Source: Cyanobacteriota bacterium (lineage in GTDB: Bacteria; Cyanobacteriota; Cyanobacteriia; Cyanobacteriales; Microcoleaceae). From it: 47,263 nucleotides of DNA. The position numbers and the translations under genes were made by a program. Numbering within the stretch: position 1 is the first letter of the stretch; the number at the start of each line of letters is the position of its first letter. The stretch lies in assembly GCA_025362325.1 (NCBI GenBank), contig JANYGO010000286.1:1-47263 (forward strand), written 5' to 3'. The notes under the pieces were generated by a model. That model was given only the letters and a program-made list of their open reading frames with translations, had not been told where the DNA came from and did no database searches. This document shows positions 32,655 through 40,341 of the stretch, one piece after another.

Positions 32655-33028
32655 CTCCCCGGGTAGGATTTGAACCTACGACCAATCGATTACACTTATC
32701 CCAACGTTTCCGAAGGGCGCGGACTATTTCATCATCCCTAAAACGCAGATTTAATATCTGTCGCGGGATGTCGGGCGCTGTGAGATTTATTGGTTAGGCT
32801 CCTCATCTCTAGTCTCTGCACCTTTCCGGCTACTTGTGGTCGAAACCACTGCCTTTCGCCAGACTTGGCTCAAGATTGCCGCCACCCAAAGTGCTGCGGT
32901 TTCCTTGAATTCACCCGATTTTTCAGTACCCGTTACCGGATAAAGCTGCTATGTCACTAGGGCTTTTGGTTGATACCAAAGGCTTGCATTCATTACAGTC
33001 GATCGCTCTGCCACTGAGCTACCGAGGA
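32655..33028 (-). tRNA. tRNA-Asn(GUU), interrupted by a group I intron
   Basis: Exon 1 (32995-33028, 34 nt) and exon 2 (32655-32692, 38 nt) join into a 72-nt cloverleaf. Acceptor TCCTCGG/CCGGGGA (one T-G pair), D stem GCTC/GAGC, anticodon stem ATCGA/TCGAT, loop CTGTTAA giving anticodon GTT, variable TGGTC, T stem GTAGG/CCTAC with loop TTCAAAT, discriminator G. CCA is not encoded. The intron lies between the second and third anticodon bases. The exon sequences match a typical cyanobacterial tRNA-Asn. Confidence 0.93.
32693..32994 (-). ncRNA. Group I self-splicing intron in tRNA-Asn
   Basis: 302 nt with no ORF. Exon 1 ends in T and the intron ends in G, as required. Core elements in order on the minus strand: P-like GAATTCAAGGAAACC, Q-like AATCTTGAGCC (CAAG/CTTG pairing, P4), R-like GTGCAGAGACTAGA (32807-32822) and S-like GAAATAGTCCG (P7 pairing of GACTA with TAGTC). 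This resembles the small introns of cyanobacterial tRNA-Leu(UAA). The P1 guide pairing was not resolved by eye. Confidence 0.88.
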
Positions 33029-33136
33029 TTGAGGCTTTTTGGTCAGCCACATTTACTAATAGTACCGGAAGTTATTGGATTTAGCAAGGCCTTTGACAAA
33101 CTTTTTTTTTGTCATGCAGCAAGCGGGTTTGGGCCG

Positions 33137-33691
33137 TTAATGCAGCCCCATTCTCAGCTTGGCGAGGCGCTGCTGCGATTCTGGATCGAGGGAACTGGCC
33201 AGAAAGCGACTGGAGTTGTGTTTGCGGGATTTGTGCAGGCGCTCGCTGCGGCGGGCGGTGGATTCTACGTCTGCGGCAAGTTGCTCGGCAGACATCCATT
33301 CGGCACCGTAGCCGACTACTGTCAATTGCTGCGCTCGATCAGAGGTGGCGACAATCATCCGCCCTTTGCCTTTGACCGATCGCAACTCATACCGCAAATT
33401 AGCACAAGACTTTTCAATATAAGTATCTGCTGTCTGACCGAAGTCAGTGTAGTGCACCGATAAATGTTTAGTAATAATTTCTTTAACGCTGGGAGTATCT
33501 CGATAGTGGGCATCAAACACGAGTCTGGCCTCAAAATCTTGAACAGCGCTGTAGTTAACTAAAACCTCAATCAACTCGCGGCGAGCTGTTTCGAGTTCGT
33601 CGTGATCGCGCTTCTCTCGGAGTCGAGGCCAAAGCCCAATCATGTTATAGCCGTCTACAAGTAACACTGCTTGCGATATATAGGGTGACAT
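33137..33691 (-). CDS. NYN-domain ribonuclease, YacP/Rae1 family
   Basis: A 184-residue protein. AVLLVDGYNMIGLWP gives the first acidic metal ligand of the NYN/PIN fold; LVFDAHYRD and TADTYIEKSC continue the acidic set and IVATSDRAQQ carries the last one. The family contains B. subtilis Rae1 (YacP), a ribosome-associated mRNA endonuclease; in cyanobacteria the exact role is not known to me. The C-terminal tail is Arg/Lys/Ser-rich and suits RNA or ribosome binding. Start ATG 33691. tRNA-Asn follows 108 bases downstream on the same strand. Confidence 0.88.
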   Translation of the reverse strand: MSPYISQAVLLVDGYNMIGLWPRLREKRDHDELETARRELIEVLVNYSAVQDFEARLVFDAHYRDTPSVKEIITKHLSVHYTDFGQTADTYIEKSCANLRYELRSVKGKGRMIVATSDRAQQLTVVGYGAEWMSAEQLAADVESTARRSERLHKSRKHNSSRFLASSLDPESQQRLAKLRMGLH

Positions 33692-34030
33692 GGTTCAAGG
33701 CTGAATAGCTCCAGCAGATAGAGGACATTATTTGCATTGTTCATCAAAGCTTTTGTTAAATCTTATTACAGATTGATGATTGATTGCTACCTGCGATCGC
33801 AATAATTAAACCCCCCAAATCCCGCTCGCGTCTGGGATGTGGGGGGTAATACTATTTTCGATTTTCGAGTTTCGATTAAAAAATGGGAATGACTTATGAC
33901 ATCAGGGTTTGGAGTTTGCCTACAGTTGCATTCCTTTTTGAAATGGGTGTAAGATTTGGGCGATCCTCTGCGTTGATGAGCCTCCCGTTGGGGCGGGCTT
34001 CCCTAACGCACGCTCGATGAATTTTCCGGC
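33692..34030. other. Spacer between murI and the NYN gene
   Basis: No gene. Holds the hairpin CCCCCCAAATCCC/GGGATGTGGGGGG (33811-33846, 12 of 13 pairs), a possible murI terminator, and the 38-bp dispersed repeat at 33971-34008 also found inside the NB-ARC gene. Confidence 0.6.
33971..34008 (-). repeat. 38-bp dispersed repeat, intergenic copy
   Basis: 35 of 38 positions match the reverse complement of 3573-3610. It contains CGTTGATGAGCCTCCCGT and GGGGCGGGCT and lies just past the murI stop. Confidence 0.75.
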
Positions 34031-34891
34031 TTATTCGACAGATTCCACGGATACGGGCGATCGTACAACAGCCGGCAGAGATACTTTCTCAACCGCAGGA
34101 GTACAGCCCAGCCACTGCACCGATAAGTCCGCAAACTGCTGCGGAGACGCACTCACACAAAAACGAGTCGGCAGCGCAACACCAGCATTCCGCAGCCCCA
34201 AAACCTCCAATTCTCGGGCCGCAGCAGCCACCACGCGCACCGCAGGATCGATCAAATTCACTCCAGCAGGCAAAAGCGATCGCACCACGGGAGCCAACAG
34301 CGGATAATGAGTACAGCCATAAATCAGCGTATCGATGCGCTGCTGAATCAAAGGAGCCAAATATTCTCGTGCCACCTCAGAAGTATAGGGATCGTGAATC
34401 CGATTTTGTTCCACCAGCGGCACAAAAGCCGGACAGCTAACTTGCCACACCCGACAAGAAGCGTCCATTTCCAAAATCGCATTTCGATAAGCATTGCTAG
34501 CAGCCGTAGCCGGAGTGGCGATAACTCCGATCCGCTTGCCTTGCTGCACCGCAGCCTGCGCCCCCGGCAGAATCACTCCCAGCACCGGAATATCAAACTC
34601 AGCCTGCACCATCTCCATCGCCAAAGCAGAACTGGTGTTGCAGGCCATAATCACCATTTTCACATCTTGTTCCACCAGCCACGCCATAATTTCGCGGACA
34701 AAATGCACAATTTCCGACGCCGCGCGAGTGCCGTAGGGCAGCCTTGCCGTATCTCCAAAATAAAGTATTGATTCGTTCGGCAATTGTTTGTATAACTGCG
34801 TCAAAACAGTCAAACCGCCCACACCACTGTCAAAAATACCGATTCTTTGTTGACTTTTGTCTGTTGTCTGTTGTCTGTTGTCTGTTGTCAT
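34031..34891 (-). CDS. murI: Glutamate racemase
   Basis: A 286-residue racemase that makes D-glutamate for peptidoglycan. Both catalytic Cys are visible: MACNTSSAL (first) and YGCTHYPLL (second), with IGIFDSGVGGLTVL at the N-terminus and LPYGTRA following. The first 16 residues (TTDNRQQTTDKSQQ) are an extension written by a heptamer repeat array: three seven-base units make seven codons. A native start nearer to RIGIFDSG is possible but no standard start codon lies there. It is downstream of the amidase gene on the same strand with a 113-base repeat-filled gap, so the two wall genes may be co-transcribed. Confidence 0.94.
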   Translation of the reverse strand: MTTDNRQQTTDKSQQRIGIFDSGVGGLTVLTQLYKQLPNESILYFGDTARLPYGTRAASEIVHFVREIMAWLVEQDVKMVIMACNTSSALAMEMVQAEFDIPVLGVILPGAQAAVQQGKRIGVIATPATAASNAYRNAILEMDASCRVWQVSCPAFVPLVEQNRIHDPYTSEVAREYLAPLIQQRIDTLIYGCTHYPLLAPVVRSLLPAGVNLIDPAVRVVAAAARELEVLGLRNAGVALPTRFCVSASPQQFADLSVQWLGCTPAVEKVSLPAVVRSPVSVESVE

Positions 34892-35004
34892 TAGTTACCA
34901 ATTCCCAATTACCAATTACCAATTACCAATGCCCTGTTTGCCCTGTTTGCCCTGTTTTGCCCTGTTTTGCCCCATGCCCCATGCCCTGTTTGCCCCATGC
35001 CCCA
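34859..35004. repeat. Tandem repeats in the amidase-murI gap and murI start
   Basis: 34859-34889 is a GTCTGTT array that includes the murI start codon on the minus strand. 34905-34938 carries TTACCAA heptamers, and 34939-35004 repeats CCCTGTTTG and CCCATGC units. Together they leave no unique spacer. Confidence 0.85.
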
Positions 35005-36795
35005 TTATCTTTGTTGAAGATAAACTAAGATGCCGCGAGCGATCGAAGCCGCCATTTGACTGCGGTAAGCTGGATCGGAAAGTTTAGCAGCATCCTCAGC
35101 ACCTGTTACAAAACCCACCTCCACCAAAACAGAAGGCATAGAACTTTTCCTCAAAACATAAAATCTCGCCTGCCGTACCCGACGGTCAGTCGCCCCCGTT
35201 CCGTCCAAAATACTGGCGTGAATCACCCGGGCTAAATCTTGCCCGTTATCGAAATAATAAGTCTCAATGCCGCTAATATCCGGCCGGCTCATATTAATTG
35301 CATTAGCGTGAATGCTGACAAACAAAGTAGCATTCACCCGTTCCGCTAAAGAAACTCTCGGTTCCAGGTCGATTTCGCTGTCGTCAGTCCGAGTCAGCAC
35401 CGCCTGCACTCCCTGCTGTTCCAGCAGCCTCGCTACCTGAAACGAGATATCTAAAACGATGTCCTTTTCCTGAATGCCCTGAATCCCTACTGCACCCGGA
35501 TCGTGGCCGCCGTGGCCAGGATCGATCGCCACTACGACGCGACGGTTAGAAGCTTGGGGCAAATCGCCCGCTCCGATAGTCCTTCTCGGTAACGGCTGCG
35601 GATTGGGTGCACGAGTCAAAGGCGGCTGCGCGCTAGTATTGGACGATCGCAACTGCAAAGACAGCAAAGAAGGGCTCGGCCTAGTCACCCTGCCTACCTG
35701 TACCCCCGATCGCGGCTGCACCCAAATCACCACAGTGTCAGCGTCTTCCTGGCTAGCGGTAAACGATACAGGACTGTTGGAATCGAGCTGAGGAATTTGC
35801 CCCGCTAGGGAACTAGAAGCGAGCCGAATCCAGTAAGATTTCGATGCCTGATCCCACCCGCTGGTATAGGAGACTTGGCGATCGGTTCTTACCACGAATT
35901 GCGTGCCGTTACTGGCTAAATCAATGGACTGAACTCTCGCTAAAGTTCCGCTCGCTGGTCTGGCAACAGGTAAAGACTGCGATTGCGTGATGATTGGCGG
36001 CCTCGCGTTCCCTGGCGATAGCACAACGCCGCCCGAATTGCTCACAGACGCCCGCCACTGAGTATTAGAACTCTTCATCCGCAGAGTCACGCGGGTAACG
36101 GGCGGGTCTGTTGGCAACTGTCGGACTTCTATCTTGTCAACCCCGTGCTTGCCGTTCGTTTGAGGCTGTTGGCCGCCCGCGCCCGGAGCTAAAGTAGCTC
36201 CTTCAATATCGAGGGTGGCGATGTCCCCGGCCCGACTTTGTTGAAAATTAATTTGGGGGCTGCCGCCCGCAGTGCGGACTAAAAAACCGTCCGCCGTCAC
36301 CTGAACGTTTTGAACTACAGTCGCCTCAGCCGATGCGGTTTCTGGTGCTGAAGATTGAACCGATAACCTTTCTCCCCCAGGTTCTGAAATCGGATTTTGA
36401 GTTTCTCCCCGCACTGGTGCAGGCAAATCTACTGTCCACTCGCTGGGAGAAATCCCTCGGAATTTTACTTGCTGGGGGTCTAAAGTAAACCCGTCTCTGA
36501 TCTCGACTACAATTCTGGTCGTATCGTCGTCAAACTGCCCTACTCGCACCGATTCGATCGCCCCTGAGAGCGGTTTGCTGACTGAGGGACTCCCTAGACT
36601 CGTCCCGGGTAAGTCGATGACTAACCGCGTCGGGTTGAAAATCAGTTGAGCCTTGGGTTGCACTCCCCCCTCTGTTCTAATGTAGAGCCGGTTCTCTGAA
36701 GCATCAAACCGCCAAGATTGCAGTCTAGCTGCTTCGGCGGCTCCAGCGAGCAAAAATACACTTAAGAAACTCGGTAGTAGCCAGTGGAATTTCAC
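35005..36795 (-). CDS. N-acetylmuramoyl-L-alanine amidase with AMIN domains (AmiC-like)
   Basis: A 596-residue secreted hydrolase. Signal peptide MKFHWLLPSFLSVFLLAGAAEA. Three AMIN-like beta modules (~25-120 with TRLVIDLPGTSLG; ~165-260 with FLVRTAGGSPQINF; ~285-385 with QFVVRTDRQVSY) bind wall or secretin. The catalytic amidase_3 domain from ~418 shows zinc ligands in AIDPGHGGHDPG (His), EKDIVLD (Glu) and SIHANA (His), and the catalytic Glu in SVLVEVGFVTG. It cleaves the stem peptide from MurNAc; filamentous cyanobacteria use such enzymes for septal nanopores and cell separation. murI lies downstream. A long gene-poor region lies upstream. Confidence 0.93.
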   Translation of the reverse strand: MKFHWLLPSFLSVFLLAGAAEAARLQSWRFDASENRLYIRTEGGVQPKAQLIFNPTRLVIDLPGTSLGSPSVSKPLSGAIESVRVGQFDDDTTRIVVEIRDGFTLDPQQVKFRGISPSEWTVDLPAPVRGETQNPISEPGGERLSVQSSAPETASAEATVVQNVQVTADGFLVRTAGGSPQINFQQSRAGDIATLDIEGATLAPGAGGQQPQTNGKHGVDKIEVRQLPTDPPVTRVTLRMKSSNTQWRASVSNSGGVVLSPGNARPPIITQSQSLPVARPASGTLARVQSIDLASNGTQFVVRTDRQVSYTSGWDQASKSYWIRLASSSLAGQIPQLDSNSPVSFTASQEDADTVVIWVQPRSGVQVGRVTRPSPSLLSLQLRSSNTSAQPPLTRAPNPQPLPRRTIGAGDLPQASNRRVVVAIDPGHGGHDPGAVGIQGIQEKDIVLDISFQVARLLEQQGVQAVLTRTDDSEIDLEPRVSLAERVNATLFVSIHANAINMSRPDISGIETYYFDNGQDLARVIHASILDGTGATDRRVRQARFYVLRKSSMPSVLVEVGFVTGAEDAAKLSDPAYRSQMAASIARGILVYLQQR

Positions 36796-38211
36796 GACAG
36801 TTTTTTCCTCGTTTGGGTTACTGCTAAAAGCTGGAAGCGTGCTGCTTGCCCGATCGGCTTTCAGCAGGCCCGCCGCCAGCCGACCGGGGGCGATCGAGCG
36901 TCAGTTGTGGGCTAAATTGACTTTGTTATGGGTGGCGATCGTCCAAAATCCCTGATTGTGACATTTTTGAACTTTTCCGTATGCTTGGGGGCGATCCGTT
37001 ATAAGCTGACTGAAAGATTGTTGGTACAAGGGAAGCTATTTATAGCAGAAGGTCTTCCTCAGAAGTAAGAAAACCAATGGTTTCAGGAATTAAGAACGTC
37101 CTCGCCGTCTCGGCTGTTGCTATATTTTTAGGATCCAGAAACAAGGTGTTTCTTGAAGCTAGAATGTACAAGTTAAAAGGTAGAAAATTTTGGCGATTCT
37201 AGGGAGGGGTTTCATAGATCTTTAAAATTGGAGCATCTGGTTACGGCGAAGGTAATTATCTCCTAGACAGTTGCGTTTTGTTGTAACTTTTCCTAGACCA
37301 CCCCGGCAACTTAACAACCTACTTCGGCGACTATCCGGATTTCCAAGATTGAGGTGACTTTTTAAGCCCGCTAAATGTTAGTTCCAGATTAACTGGCATA
37401 TCCTTTTTGCAAAGTTTTTTGGCTGGCAGCTTGACAGTTAAATAAAACTATATAGCGCCCCTCACTCTTTTTTTTCGGGAATTTTTATCGTCAGGGCTTT
37501 TCGGTACTGCTGAAAAGTTAGTGGGGCGATCGCGCCCACCCAGGTGACACTATGATAGCTAGTCCGTGCTGTCAGCACTAACCGGAGAGTGTTTTCTGTC
37601 ACCGGGAGCGGGCAATGCTTTGTCATTAACACTCTGCTGTGCACGATCGACAGCCAGAGCATTGGTTGGTTGGCGGGGGAACAAGTTTTGACGGTAGATA
37701 TAGCGATCGCAGTTGTGATTTTTGGACAGTAAAAACAGTCGATCGGCTTCTGGATAAAACCTGTTATTTGGTTTGATGATTTGCCTTTCGACTAACTGCA
37801 TAACTTGTATATAATACTACCAGTTAGAGAAGATACACTATCTTGGCGATGGTGTCAATCTCTGAGTTTATGAAAAAAGTGACCATCAAACTAGATAAAC
37901 GAGTTTACAGAAGTATGGAGACTGGCTTGAACGCGCGAGTCGCGCAGAGCAAAAAAGTTATTTAGGTTGCTTCAAACCCGCGGAAGCCAGCTAAAAGTCA
38001 ATCTCAAATCTTAAATCTTAAATCGACGGACTCTCAAGTGCTGGAAACTTTGTAATAACATACCACCGGGTGCGATCGAGTTCTAACAACTTTATTTTTG
38101 AGCGGGATCGATTGACCGCTCGACAGTTGACCGCTCGACAGTTGACAGTTGACCGCTTGAGGGCGACCTCTACCTTGAAGGAAGAAGATTCGAGTAATGA
38201 ATAGTCTTGTT
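36796..38211. other. 1.4-kb gene-poor region with degraded remnants
   Basis: Contains the TnpB remnant (37559-37801). Other frames look like debris: a 41-codon ORF at 37077-37202 begins MVSGIKNVLAVSAVAIFLGS, like a signal peptide cut short; 37849-37965 encodes 38 residues (MKKVTIKLDKRVYRS inside) of unknown nature. TATAAT lies at about 37810. 38110-38160 repeats GACCGCTCGACAGTT-type units. No intact gene. Confidence 0.55.
37559..37801 (-). pseudogene. TnpB (IS200/IS605-type) N-terminal remnant
   Basis: MQLVERQIIKPNNRFYPEAD, then LFLLSKNHNCDRYIYRQNLF matches the start of cyanobacterial TnpB/OrfB proteins (MQLVERHIIK, LSKNLYN, YIVRQ) as I recall them. The frame continues with DKALPA, another TnpB-like signature, and stops at codon 81; the neighbouring frame at 37462-37662 reads on for a while without RuvC or zinc motifs. 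About 80% of the ~400-residue nuclease is missing. No right end or guide-RNA scaffold could be recognised. Confidence 0.6.
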
Positions 38212-39246
38212 TTAATTTCTCCCTACAAGGGTGGAGGCTTTAAACCCATTCTTTGGAGTAAAATTCCGGCTGATCCAGTTCAAAATTGCTTCATTTACTT
38301 GTTCCGGGCATTCATCCTGGGGACAGTGGCCGGCATTTTCTAATTCAACTAGCTCTACACACTTGGGATTGCATTCGACAAATTGGTGGGGCCGGGCAAA
38401 GCGAGGGGGAATCATCCTGTCTTGTTTGCCCCAAATTAACAGCATCGGGATTGTTGAATTTCGCAGCACAGTCTTGACACCGGGGCCGAATTGTGAACTA
38501 CCTACAGCTTTGAATACACCGCAGAAGGCACGGGCTGCTCCCCGATCGCCCGCAGGCCCTGCTAGAATTTCCACTAATTCGTCGGTAATAGCTTCCGGGT
38601 TGGCGTAGGCAAAGCCAACCCAGCGGCGGACAACCGCAGGCTTACGGACTAAAGCAAACAGAGGCCTGAGGACGATCGGGGAAACAAACCAACTTTCAAC
38701 CGCTTCGATCGCCGGCAGCAGCCATCCGGGCACGGCCTCGGCTCGCACAGAGGGGTCTGGGAGGCTAATCATCACCGTGCCGGCCACCATGTCCGGGTGA
38801 GCCGCCGCCACTGCCAGACAAATCAGCGAGCCGATCGAGTTTCCTACCAAGATGACCGGCTCTCGGATAAAAGTCTGCCAAAAATCATAAACTTGCTCGA
38901 CCCACAGAGACACGCCGTAGTTGACAGGAGCTTTTTGGGAAGCGCCAAACCCCAACAAATCTAAGGCGTAAACCGTGTGGTTTTCGGCCAGGGGCGCGAG
39001 ATTTTGTCGCCAGTGGCCGATCGAAGCTCCAAACCCGTGCAGTAAAATAATCGGCGTTCCCGATGCGGCGGAGGCGATTGGTACGGCCCCAGAATCTTGA
39101 AATTGGATCGGGTCTTGATTTCGCCCCACAGCCTGCCGCAAATAAGTGTAGCGAGTTTGCCAACCCCGCCACACCCAGTCTCGTTGAGTTCCCACCCGTT
39201 GGTGCCACTGCACAGAATTTGTCAATTTTGCCTCAGATCGCAACAT
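38212..39246 (-). CDS. Alpha/beta-fold hydrolase
   Basis: A 344-residue protein; ATG 39246 (MLRSEAKL) is preferred over an in-frame start 12 codons upstream. Core motifs: LLHGFGASIGHWRQN (oxyanion HG), ALDLLGFGASQKAP, nucleophile elbow VGNSIGSLICL (Ser), WGKQDRMIPP (acid Asp) and NAGHCPQDECPE (His). The arrangement resembles cyanobacterial/plastid hydrolases near pheophytinase and MenH; substrate unknown. It is flanked by long spacers, with infC divergent, so context adds nothing. Confidence 0.88.
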   Translation of the reverse strand: MLRSEAKLTNSVQWHQRVGTQRDWVWRGWQTRYTYLRQAVGRNQDPIQFQDSGAVPIASAASGTPIILLHGFGASIGHWRQNLAPLAENHTVYALDLLGFGASQKAPVNYGVSLWVEQVYDFWQTFIREPVILVGNSIGSLICLAVAAAHPDMVAGTVMISLPDPSVRAEAVPGWLLPAIEAVESWFVSPIVLRPLFALVRKPAVVRRWVGFAYANPEAITDELVEILAGPAGDRGAARAFCGVFKAVGSSQFGPGVKTVLRNSTIPMLLIWGKQDRMIPPRFARPHQFVECNPKCVELVELENAGHCPQDECPEQVNEAILNWISRNFTPKNGFKASTLVGRN

Positions 39247-39673
39247 AAATTTACACTTGGTTATACCTATTCTACAAGGCAACTCAGGCTACTTGGGGGA
39301 CTTGGGGGACTTGCCAGATCGGGCTTCAGGGAGTGCTACAAGCTTTTTTGCCTCATTTTTGAGGATTTACCGTGAATTTTTGACCATTTTGTCGTCTGTA
39401 TGACAAGGAGACGGGCGATCGTGTGTGAAGTTAAAATAAAACTACGCAGAAACTTAGCCAGACTGAGTAGAATAACAGGTATTGTAAGAATTCATTTACG
39501 ATCGTCCAAATATTCCCCAACGCTTTAGCGATCGGGGAGAAAGGGCGCGGTAGTGCGTCCGGTAAGGCTAACACCTTACAAAACGGTTCGATCGCCCAAC
39601 TGCCATTATTGGCAGATCGAACCTGTAACTATCAAGAAAATTCAATATTAAACTACTGCTTGTAAAACCATTC
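39247..39673. promoter_or_regulatory. infC leader region with two hairpins
   Basis: No gene. GTAAGG-ctaaca-CCTTAC (39562-39579) is followed by a longer hairpin, GGTTCGATC/GATCGAACC (39585-39593, 39615-39623), with inner stem TGCCA/TGGCA. The second hairpin ends 50 bases before the infC ATG, where a 5' UTR control element would sit. Confidence 0.55.
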
Positions 39674-40207
39674 ATGCCTGTGATTGAAAGAAGACAAAAT
39701 CGCAACCTACCCCAGATCAACGAAAACATTCGATACCCCAAAATCCGGGTGATCGATACCGACGGCGCGCAACTAGGGATATTGACGCCCGCAGAAGCGC
39801 TGCGTCTGGCAGAAGAAAAAGAACTCGACCTCGTACTGGTCAGCGACAAAGCTGACCCTCCTGTATGCCGGGTCATGGACTATGGGAAGTACAAATTCGA
39901 GCAGGAAAAGAAAGCGCGAGAAGCAAAGCGGAAGCAGCACACTGCTGACGTGAAGGAAGTGAAGATGCGCTACAAAATTGAAGAACACGACTACCAAGTG
40001 CGCCTCAAACTAGCAGACCGCTTTATCAAATCTGGGGACAAAGTAAAAGCCACGATCATGTTCAGAGGTCGGGAAATCCAACACAGCAACCTAGCAGAGG
40101 ACTTGCTCAAGCGCATGGCCACAGATTTGCAGGAAATCGCAGAAGTGCAGCAAGCCCCGAAAAAAGAAGGACGCAGTATGATGATGCTGCTGTCGCCGAA
40201 AAAATAG
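39674..40207 (+). CDS. infC: Translation initiation factor IF-3
   Basis: A 177-residue IF-3 that binds the 30S subunit and checks the start codon. The N-domain [17 protein letters not shown] and [21 protein letters not shown], the Lys-rich linker ([15 protein letters not shown]) and the C-domain [16 protein letters not shown] and [17 protein letters not shown] are all typical. Start ATG 39674. infC normally neighbours rpmI-rplT; here it stands alone, as in many cyanobacteria. The leader carries two hairpins. The next gene starts 134 bases later. Confidence 0.97.
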   Translation: MPVIERRQNRNLPQINENIRYPKIRVIDTDGAQLGILTPAEALRLAEEKELDLVLVSDKADPPVCRVMDYGKYKFEQEKKAREAKRKQHTADVKEVKMRYKIEEHDYQVRLKLADRFIKSGDKVKATIMFRGREIQHSNLAEDLLKRMATDLQEIAEVQQAPKKEGRSMMMLLSPKK

Positions 40208-40341
40208 CGCTCGGTGATTAGTCATCAGTCATCAGTCAATAGTAATAGACTGGTGACGGTGGACTAATGACTGGCGATCGCCGGCGCGCCCGTCGCTGGG
40301 TGAGACGCTACCACAAATAGGGATATCAACGCACTATAAGC

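Noticed and set aside
32655..33028. tmRNA or two separate tRNA halves
   Set aside because: No tag reading frame or tmRNA ends; the halves rebuild one tRNA-Asn and the intervening sequence has group I core elements.
32951..33463. 170-codon plus-strand ORF
   Set aside because: It runs antisense over tRNA-Asn, its intron and the NYN gene; a shadow frame.
34744..35087. Plus-strand ORFs over the murI-amidase gap
   Set aside because: Their sequence (PCLPCLPC-type runs) is translated tandem repeat.
37849..37965. 38-residue ORF containing MKKVTIKLDKRVYRS
   Set aside because: Reminiscent of small antitoxin starts but too short, with no partner and in a debris zone; mentioned only in the region note.
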